DNA of 5,116 nucleotides from Nitrospirota bacterium (lineage in GTDB: Bacteria > Nitrospirota > UBA9217). Location of the stretch: assembly GCA_013334545.1 (NCBI GenBank), contig JAAXXJ010000236.1, forward strand, positions 1 through 5,116. The letters are read 5' to 3'. Each line of letters begins with the position of its first letter. Positions within the stretch are counted from its first letter, which is position 1. This document shows positions 1 to 4,621 of this stretch, piece by piece. The notes under the pieces were generated by a model, which saw nothing but the letters and a program-made list of their open reading frames with translations, was not told the DNA's origin and did no database searches. Both the position numbers and the translations under genes were made by a program.

Positions 1-10
1 ACCATCGTTG

Positions 11-65
11 AATCCAGGAGCGAGTGCATTCCCGGCAGCTTGCTGCCGGGTTAGCGAGCGATTAG
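11..65. repeat. 55-bp hairpin-bearing repeat, copy 1
   Basis: It starts AATCCAGGAGCG, holds a perfect 8-bp stem with a 4-nt loop (CCCGGCAG, CTTG, CTGCCGGG at 31-50) and ends GCGAGCGATTAG. The outer ends (AATC and GATT) are also complementary. It matches copy 2 at 53 of 55 positions. No gene is visible near it in the window. Confidence 0.85.
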
Positions 66-90
66 AATAACGGTAGTTCCTTGAGGATCG

Positions 91-120
91 AAGCTCCACG
101 CCTTTTGCGGTAGGGAGCTT
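91..120. repeat. Hairpin between the two 55-bp repeats
   Basis: AAGCTCC (91-97) and GGAGCTT (114-120) form a 7-bp stem with a 16-nt loop that holds a further CGC/GCG pair. It occupies much of the 56-nt spacer between the repeat copies and ends directly before copy 2, which suggests it belongs to a composite element. Confidence 0.6.
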
Positions 121-121
121 A

Positions 122-176
122 AATCCAGGAGCGAGTGCATTCCCGACAGCTTGCTGCCGGGCTAGCGAGCGATTAG
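122..176. repeat. 55-bp hairpin-bearing repeat, copy 2
   Basis: This is a direct copy of the 11-65 element, offset by 111 bp, with two changes (G35 to A146 and T51 to C162). The change in the stem keeps pairing as a G-U wobble if transcribed leftward but gives an A-C mismatch if transcribed rightward. That suggests a minus-strand RNA is the form that folds, although one site is slight evidence. Confidence 0.85.
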
Positions 177-214
177 CTGCAACACGCTGAGTGCCGGGTT
201 ATGCTGCGGTCGAC

Positions 215-270
215 GGGGAAGGGGAATGAGGCGGGCGGAAGGGCGGCACTGAAACGGGGGGGGCGGCGGG
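215..270 (+). other. G-rich tract without a gene
   Basis: Several runs of three to eight G occur on the plus strand (215-218, 221-224, 233-235, 241-243, 256-263, 268-270). The mRNA strand of the operon is therefore C-rich here. The spacing nearly fits a G-quadruplex, with one 8-nt loop. Reading frames across it have low-complexity translations and no recognisable protein, so I treat 177-414 as noncoding. Confidence 0.4.
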
Positions 271-300
271 CCGGACATGCGATGACAATAACACGTACTC

Positions 301-397
301 TTACGGCATTGCAGGGAGCGCAGCGACGAAGCAATCTTTTGTTTTGCGTCGAGATTGCCGCGCTCCACGTCGGTCGCTCGCAATGACACCGTTACGG
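301..397. repeat. Imperfect inverted repeat downstream of the JAMM protease
   Basis: The left arm (about 307-338, CATTGC ... GCAATCT) and right arm (about 351-385, AGATTGC ... GCAATG) are diverged inverted copies of one unit containing CGACGAAGC- or GAGCG-type segments. A T-rich loop joins them. The hexamer TTACGG occurs at both outer sides (301-306 and 392-397) in direct orientation but does not abut both arms. The sequence resembles dispersed palindromic repeats seen in intergenic regions of many environmental bacterial genomes. It starts about 20 nt after the protease stop, so it may serve as a 3' end structure for the transcript. It has no T-tract of the intrinsic-terminator type. Confidence 0.65.
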
Positions 398-414
398 AAA
401 TTCCTGCCCTGGTC

Positions 415-861
415 CTAGGCGACCGGCACGGCCACAAAGTTCCGTGTCGCGCCGTCCCAGCGGTATCCTGCGATCTCCCTCACCTGCCGGTCCTGCACCG
501 AGACCACCACATGAACCGCCTCCGGATGTTCCGGCTCGCCGAAGACCGTCAATACATCCTTGTCCATCTGGGAAAAATAAGCGCCGCAGTCGATGTGCGA
601 GTGGTAGAAGCAGAGGATCTGTTCGCCTGCCGCTGCCGCGTCCGCGAAGATCCGCTCCATCTCCTTCCGGTCGATGTCATAGGCCTCGCGGCTTGTGCGC
701 GGATGGTGCTCCGGGTCTTTCGCATGGAGCTCGTCCTGCCTATTCCTGCACGGGTGGACGCGCTGCGTTGCCGCGGCACCGGTCACAATGCCGCAGCACT
801 CGGAGGGATACTCAGCGACGGCCTGCTTCGATATGGCGTTAATAGATTCAGCAGTCAGCAT
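415..861 (-). CDS. Mec-type JAMM/MPN+ zinc metalloprotease (M67 family)
   Basis: JAMM proteases are zinc isopeptidases and peptidases. Small bacterial members such as mycobacterial Mec cut the new cysteine off the C-terminus of the ubiquitin-like sulfur carrier CysO. From the ATG at 861 the protein has 148 residues, the normal size of this single-domain group. The full JAMM signature is visible: Glu21 (PSECCG), His87 and His89 (YHSHID), then Ser97 and Asp100 in HxH-x7-S-x2-D. All zinc ligands and the catalytic Glu are present. I see no signal peptide or membrane segment, so it is cytoplasmic. The start is chosen because GGAGG (867-871) lies 5 nt upstream; a TTG at 891 and an ATG at 876 would add 10 or 5 residues but have no such site. 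It lies downstream of the cysteine synthase across a palindrome-filled gap. A role in releasing cysteine from a ThiS/CysO-like carrier is inference, because no carrier gene is in view. Confidence 0.88.
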   Translation of the reverse strand: MLTAESINAISKQAVAEYPSECCGIVTGAAATQRVHPCRNRQDELHAKDPEHHPRTSREAYDIDRKEMERIFADAAAAGEQILCFYHSHIDCGAYFSQMDKDVLTVFGEPEHPEAVHVVVSVQDRQVREIAGYRWDGATRNFVAVPVA

Positions 862-866
862 TACTT

Positions 867-871
867 CCTCC
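867..871 (-). promoter_or_regulatory. Shine-Dalgarno site that sets the start of the JAMM protease
   Basis: GGAGG on the minus strand lies 5 nt before the ATG at 859-861. It favours this start over the upstream in-frame TTG (889-891) and ATG (874-876). Confidence 0.75.
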
Positions 872-899
872 GACATAAATAAACGGATCAAAAACCGGA

Positions 900-1000
900 A
901 CCGCGAGGGCGCGAAGGACGCGAAGAAAATCGGGAGCTTTGCGTATTGAAAAACATTACATGGTTTTTGACGTCCCTCGCGTTCTTCGCGTCTTCGCGGT
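900..1000. repeat. Long imperfect palindrome between cysteine synthase and JAMM protease genes
   Basis: The arms at 900-927 and 973-1000 are inverted copies matching at 23 of 28 positions; all five differences are G/A transitions. Each arm is built of 9-bp units close to RCGCGAAGR. A second, smaller inverted pair (AAAAAC 949-954, GTTTTT 963-968) sits in the centre. The whole can fold as one long hairpin on either strand. Together with its flanks it fills the 177-nt gap between the two genes. It looks like a dispersed hairpin repeat of the REP/MITE kind, but copy number cannot be seen from one window. In a read-through transcript it might attenuate transcription or protect mRNA; a T5 run lies a few bases beyond it. 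Confidence 0.8.
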
Positions 1001-1038
1001 GAGCTGTTCTTGAATTTGCTCCGATGTTATTACCAGAA

Positions 1039-1968
1039 CTAGATCTCCCTGCTCAGATACCGATCCCCGCCGTCGGGGAACATTACGACAATAACGCCCC
1101 GCTTCAGCTTCTCAGCGACTTTCAGCGCCGCTGCAAGCGCTGCGCCCGATGATGTGCCAACGAACAGACCTTCCTCGCGCGCCAGCCGTTTCGTCATATC
1201 GAAGGCCGCGTCAGTGCCCACCGTGAGCCGCTCATCGGGAAAGTTCTTATCGAAGATGCCGGGCACGATGGCGCCTTCTTCGAGGTATTTCGTGCCCTCG
1301 ATGCCGTGCATGGCGTCGTCGGGATGGACGGAGAGGATCCGGATGACGGGGTCGAACTTCCTGAGAGCACGACCTGTTCCCATGATCGTGCCGCCGGTGC
1401 CGACACAGGCGAAGAAATGGGTGACGCTGCCGCCGGTCTGCCTGATGACCTCGGGGCCGGTGGTGAGCTCATGGGCCTTCGGGTTCGAGGGGTTGTTGTA
1501 CTGATCGGGCTGGAAATAGCGGTCCGGGTGCTCCTCGATGATCTCCTTCGCCAGTCTGATTGCGCCGTCAGCGCCTTCGAAGGGGCTGGAGAAGACCAGC
1601 TCCGCTCCGAACCCGGCGATGATCTTCTTCCGTTCTGTGCTGGCGTTCTTGGGGATCACGATCTTGACGCGGTAGCCTTTCACCGCGCCGATCATGGCGT
1701 AGGCGATGCCAGTGTTTCCCGACGAGGAATCCAGGATGACCCTGTCATGGGTCAGGAGCACTGAAGCCTCGGCGTCCTCGATCATGCGGACGGCGGCGCG
1801 GTCCTTGATTGAGCCGCCGGGATTACCGCGTTCGAGCTTGGCAAAGACACGGACATCCGGGTTGAGATGGGCGGCGAGCTTCCTGATCCGTACGAGCGGC
1901 GTATTGCCGATCAGGTCCAGGGCCGATGCGGCCGGCGCCTTGCGCCTCTCAGGTGACGATGGCTGCAT
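1039..1968 (-). CDS. PLP-dependent cysteine synthase, CysM/CysK family
   Basis: This fold-type II PLP enzyme makes cysteine by beta-replacement of an activated serine with a sulfur donor. It is 309 residues, about the E. coli CysM length. Visible motifs are IGNTPLV (20-26), PLP Lys55 in GGSIKDR, the substrate loop SSGNTG (82-87), the PLP-phosphate loop GTGGT (190-194), GTSSGA (271-276) and a C-terminal FPDGGDRYLS. The stretches GSIKDRxAVRMIE and GTGRxLR resemble mycobacterial CysM, which uses O-phosphoserine and the thiocarboxylated carrier CysO. Lys227 (in TKYLEEG) appears to occupy the place of the phosphoserine-binding Arg220 of that enzyme. The long C-terminal tail of mycobacterial CysM is absent. 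The ATG at 1968 has no Shine-Dalgarno sequence; an in-frame stop five codons upstream and the lack of other start codons before IGNTPLV support it. Donor (O-acetylserine or O-phosphoserine) and sulfur source (sulfide or a carrier protein) are undecided. Confidence 0.92.
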   Translation of the reverse strand: MQPSSPERRKAPAASALDLIGNTPLVRIRKLAAHLNPDVRVFAKLERGNPGGSIKDRAAVRMIEDAEASVLLTHDRVILDSSSGNTGIAYAMIGAVKGYRVKIVIPKNASTERKKIIAGFGAELVFSSPFEGADGAIRLAKEIIEEHPDRYFQPDQYNNPSNPKAHELTTGPEVIRQTGGSVTHFFACVGTGGTIMGTGRALRKFDPVIRILSVHPDDAMHGIEGTKYLEEGAIVPGIFDKNFPDERLTVGTDAAFDMTKRLAREEGLFVGTSSGAALAAALKVAEKLKRGVIVVMFPDGGDRYLSREI

Positions 1969-1979
1969 ACGTGAAAGGC

Positions 1980-1988
1980 ATTATAGCA
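1980..1988 (-). promoter_or_regulatory. Extended -10 promoter element before the cysteine synthase gene
   Basis: TGCTATAAT on the minus strand is a perfect extended -10 motif (TGN-TATAAT) in the 49-nt gap after the second desulfurase. The hexamer at the usual -35 distance (ATGAGA, 2003-2008) is poor, which extended -10 promoters tolerate. The TATAAT ends 11 nt before the ATG, so a transcript from it would have a leader of only about 5 nt. A run of nine T (minus strand, 1991-1999) lies just upstream. Function is inferred from sequence alone; read-through from the upstream gene is also likely. Confidence 0.5.
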
Positions 1989-2017
1989 GGAAAAAAAAAC
2001 AATCTCATCATCGTTGT

Positions 2018-3178
2018 TCACGCGGGAGCAGGGGCCGAAGCTTCCCTCAGCTTCGAAACGACGTCGGGCACGATCTCCAGAACATAATCGATCTCCTCGT
2101 CGGTGGTCAATGTCCCCAGGGAAAAACGGAGGGAACCGCGGCAGGCCTCGCAGGGAATACCCATGGCCAGGAGCACGTGGGAAGGCTTTCCCGAGCCCGA
2201 GGTGCACGCCGATCCCGACGAGACCGCCACTCCCCTGCGGTCCAGCTCGAGGATGCAGGCCTGGGCCTCGATGTTCTCGAAGGACAGGTTCACCGTATTG
2301 GGCAGCCTCTCGTCCGGATGGCCGTTGAGCGTTACGCCGGTGACCCGCTCCCGCAGGCCATGCTCCAGCCTGCCCCGGAGCGCCATCATCCGGCGGCTGT
2401 TCCTCTCCAGGGCCGGCCAGTTGAGCCGCACTGCCTCGCCCATGCCGGCGATCCCCGCAACGTTCTCGGTGCCGGCGCGAAGATTGCCTTCGTGCCGTCC
2501 GCCGTGGATCAGGGGATGGATCGTGACCCCCTCCCGGATGTAGAGCGCACCCACGCCCTTGGGGCCGTGGACCTTGTGCGCCGATATCGACAGTAGGTCC
2601 ACGTGCAGATCGTCCACGGTGACGGGAAGCTTGCAGAAGCTCTGAACCGCGTCGGCATGAAAAAGGACGTTCCGCTCCTTCGTTATCGTTCCGATCTCCC
2701 GGAGGGGATTGATGGTCCCGGTCTCGTTATTGGCGTGCATGATCGACACCAGGATCGTGTCGGCCCTCAGCGCCTCCGCAACAGAGCCGGCAGCGACCCG
2801 GCCGGTCGAATCGGGTTTCACATAGGTCACTTCGTACCCGAGCGACCGTATCGATTTGCAGGTATTCAGCACCGCGGGATGCTCGACGGCAGACGTGACG
2901 ATGTGGTTCCCTTTTCCGCGCCGGGCGGACACGGCCCCCTTGATGGCCAGGTTGATCGCCTCCGTTCCCGAACCGGTGAAGCAGATGCATTCCGCTTGCG
3001 ATGCGCCGAGCACGCGGGCAATCGTCTCCCGGGAGAGGTCCAGCGCTTTCTTCGCCTCCCGGCCCCGTGAGTGGGCGGAAGAGGCATTGCCGTACTGATT
3101 CCGCAGATAGGGCAGCATGGCCTCCAGTGCCTCCGGAGCCACCCTCGTCGTAGCATTATTGTCCAGATAGACGTCCAC
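2018..3178 (-). CDS. Second NifS-type cysteine desulfurase (GTG start)
   Basis: This is a paralogue of the preceding NifS with the same chemistry: cysteine to alanine plus enzyme-bound persulfide. From the GTG at 3178 it has 386 residues and starts MDVYLDNNATT. Visible residues are His100 (VEHP), Asp176 (ADAVQ), PLP Lys202 in SAHK followed by VHGPKGVG, RAGTEN, and catalytic Cys325 in SSGSACTSGS. All catalytic residues are present, so it should be active. It differs from its neighbour at many positions (SAHKVHGPKG versus SGHKLHAVKG; an APAPA tail), so this is an old or independently acquired paralogue and not a recent duplicate. The start is chosen because GGGGGAG (3184-3190) sits 5 nt upstream and because family members begin just before VYLDNNATT. 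An ATG at 3220 would add 14 residues but has no ribosome-binding site. Its acceptor is unknown; its position beside cysteine synthase and the JAMM protease suggests a partner other than NifU, which is inference. Confidence 0.93.
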   Translation of the reverse strand: MDVYLDNNATTRVAPEALEAMLPYLRNQYGNASSAHSRGREAKKALDLSRETIARVLGASQAECICFTGSGTEAINLAIKGAVSARRGKGNHIVTSAVEHPAVLNTCKSIRSLGYEVTYVKPDSTGRVAAGSVAEALRADTILVSIMHANNETGTINPLREIGTITKERNVLFHADAVQSFCKLPVTVDDLHVDLLSISAHKVHGPKGVGALYIREGVTIHPLIHGGRHEGNLRAGTENVAGIAGMGEAVRLNWPALERNSRRMMALRGRLEHGLRERVTGVTLNGHPDERLPNTVNLSFENIEAQACILELDRRGVAVSSGSACTSGSGKPSHVLLAMGIPCEACRGSLRFSLGTLTTDEEIDYVLEIVPDVVSKLREASAPAPA

Positions 3179-3183
3179 GGCAT

Positions 3184-3190
3184 CTCCCCC
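3184..3190 (-). promoter_or_regulatory. Shine-Dalgarno site that sets the GTG start of the second desulfurase
   Basis: GGGGGAG on the minus strand lies 5 nt before GTG (3176-3178). An ATG at 3181-3183 abuts the purine run too closely and opens the wrong frame. The longer in-frame ATG at 3220 has no comparable site. Confidence 0.75.
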
Positions 3191-3361
3191 GACCCGGTCG
3201 ATTGTCATTGAATATACCATAATACACGATCGATCGAGGAAGGTCGACAGGGACCGTCGCAGAGTATAGGAGTTTAGATGATTTATACATCAAGGGCATT
3301 GGCCAGGACGAAGACGGCGCGAGGCGTCCGTGTTCAGGAGGGTGCTTCATAGGTGGTAAAC

Positions 3362-3389
3362 ATTATAGCCCGCCCCAAGGTGCTGCCAA
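3362..3389 (-). promoter_or_regulatory. Sigma70-type promoter for the second desulfurase unit
   Basis: Read leftward, TTGGCA (3389-3384, five of six matches to the -35 consensus) is followed after exactly 16 nt by a perfect TATAAT (3367-3362). Transcription would start near 3355. It lies in the 270-nt gap after nifS and points at the second desulfurase, so that gene and those after it can be expressed apart from nifU-nifS. The start of transcription is inferred from spacing only. The predicted leader of about 175 nt is unusually long. It holds a small hairpin (CGACGG/CTGTCG with a 3-nt loop, 3245-3259). I recognise no known riboswitch or IscR-type operator in it. Confidence 0.7.
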
Positions 3390-3448
3390 AGAGCAAAAAG
3401 GTTTATTGCAGCAGCATGTTAAGGAGAGGGGAAAGAGGGAGGAATTGC

Positions 3449-4621
3449 TCATAGCTGGCCGATCGCTTCCCGGCCATAGGGGGAGAGGGCGCGGAGCTCC
3501 CTGATGATCGGCGGCATCACTTTGATGACTGTGTCGATGTCGGCCTCGCTCGTGTAGCGGCTGAGAGAGAAGCGGATCGAGCCGTGGATGGCGGTGAAGG
3601 GAATGCCCATGGCCCTAAGCACGTGGCTCGGCTCGAGGGAGCCCGAGGTGCAGGCCGAACCCGATGAGGCGCAGATGCCGTGTTCGTTCAGCCGAAGAAG
3701 GATGGCCTCGCCCTCCACATACCGGAAACTCAGGTTGGTGGTGTTGGGCAGACGGGATGTGGGATCACCGTTGATCTGCGTGTCGGGGCAGTGAGCGAGC
3801 AGCGTCTGTTCCAGCCGGTCCCGAAGCCGGGAGACTCGGTCCTCTTCTTCGCGCAGGTGGGCCCGTGCGATCTCGCAGGCCTTGCCGAGCCCGATGATGG
3901 ACGCCACATTCTCGGTACCCGCCCGTCGTCCGTGCTCCTGGTGCCCGCCGATGATATAGGGAGAGAATCGCGTACCCCTCCGAACATAGAGGACGCCGAC
4001 TCCTTTGACCGCATGAAGCTTGTGACCGGAGAGGGAGAGCATGTCCACTGGCAGTTCCTTCACGTTCAGGGGGAGCTTGCCAACGGCCTGGACGGCGTCG
4101 ATGTGGAACAGGACCTTCCGTTCTCGCAGGACCTGCCCGAGTTCCGCGACAGGAAAGATGACACCGGTCTCGTTGTTCGCGTACATGACGGAGACCACGG
4201 CCGTCTCATCGTCCACGGTCTTCCGGAAGGCGTCCCGGTCGAGCCGCCCGAGATGGTCCACGGGGAGGTATGTCACGCGATGGCCCTTCCGGGCGAGGTG
4301 ACGGCAGAAGCTCAGGACCGCGGGGTGCTCCACACGGGTGGTGACAATGTGCCGCTTGCCGGGCTGCAGTTCCACTGCGCTCATGATCGCCGTGTTGTCG
4401 CTCTCGGTCCCGCAGCTCGTGAAGATGATCTCCTCGGGGTCCGCGCCGATGAGGGCAGCGACCTTTGCTCGCGCCTCTTCGACCTGCCGGTGGAGTTGGC
4501 CGCCGAAGGTGTGCATGCTCGACGGGTTCCCGTAGAGGTCCTTGAAATAGGGGAGCATGACGTCAAGGACTTCCGGCGCCACGGCCGTGGTCGCGTTATT
4601 GTCCAGGTAGACCGGTTTCAT
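3449..4621 (-). CDS. nifS: Cysteine desulfurase NifS
   Basis: This PLP-dependent class V aminotransferase-fold enzyme converts cysteine to alanine and holds the sulfur as an enzyme persulfide for transfer to NifU. It is 390 residues, full length for the family, and starts MKPVYLDNNATT, the classic NifS/IscS N-terminus. Visible active-site residues are His99 (VEHP), Asp175 (HIDAVQ), the PLP Schiff-base Lys201 in SGHK, and the catalytic Cys324 in SSGSACTSGS. The short NifS-type loop and RAGTEN (233-238) place it in group I (NifS/IscS). The ATG lies in an ATGA overlap with the nifU stop. A GGAGG inside the nifU end (4626-4630) is 4 nt upstream, so translation is probably coupled and the sulfur donor is made together with its scaffold. 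No intrinsic terminator with a T-tract follows the stop. Confidence 0.96.
   Translation of the reverse strand: MKPVYLDNNATTAVAPEVLDVMLPYFKDLYGNPSSMHTFGGQLHRQVEEARAKVAALIGADPEEIIFTSCGTESDNTAIMSAVELQPGKRHIVTTRVEHPAVLSFCRHLARKGHRVTYLPVDHLGRLDRDAFRKTVDDETAVVSVMYANNETGVIFPVAELGQVLRERKVLFHIDAVQAVGKLPLNVKELPVDMLSLSGHKLHAVKGVGVLYVRRGTRFSPYIIGGHQEHGRRAGTENVASIIGLGKACEIARAHLREEEDRVSRLRDRLEQTLLAHCPDTQINGDPTSRLPNTTNLSFRYVEGEAILLRLNEHGICASSGSACTSGSLEPSHVLRAMGIPFTAIHGSIRFSLSRYTSEADIDTVIKVMPPIIRELRALSPYGREAIGQL

Noticed and set aside
11..176. A minimal CRISPR array (two repeats with one spacer).
   Set aside because: Units of 55 bp are too long, each contains a full hairpin, the spacer has its own hairpin, and only two copies and no cas genes are seen.
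192..201. A possible third, truncated copy of the 55-bp repeat (TGCCGGGTTA).
   Set aside because: Only 10 bases match and the flanks do not, which is within chance for this composition.
162..437. A 91-codon minus-strand frame at the left end.
   Set aside because: It crosses a repeat, the G-rich tract, an inverted repeat and the end of the protease gene; the protein is Pro/Arg-rich and unrecognisable.
1991..2017. An intrinsic terminator after the second desulfurase (nine T on the minus strand).
   Set aside because: The only stem before the T-run is AACAA/TTGTT, which is too weak and lacks GC pairs.
1706..2596. A 296-codon open frame on the plus strand.
   Set aside because: It runs antisense across the cysteine synthase and second desulfurase genes and has a low-complexity, Arg/Pro-rich translation.
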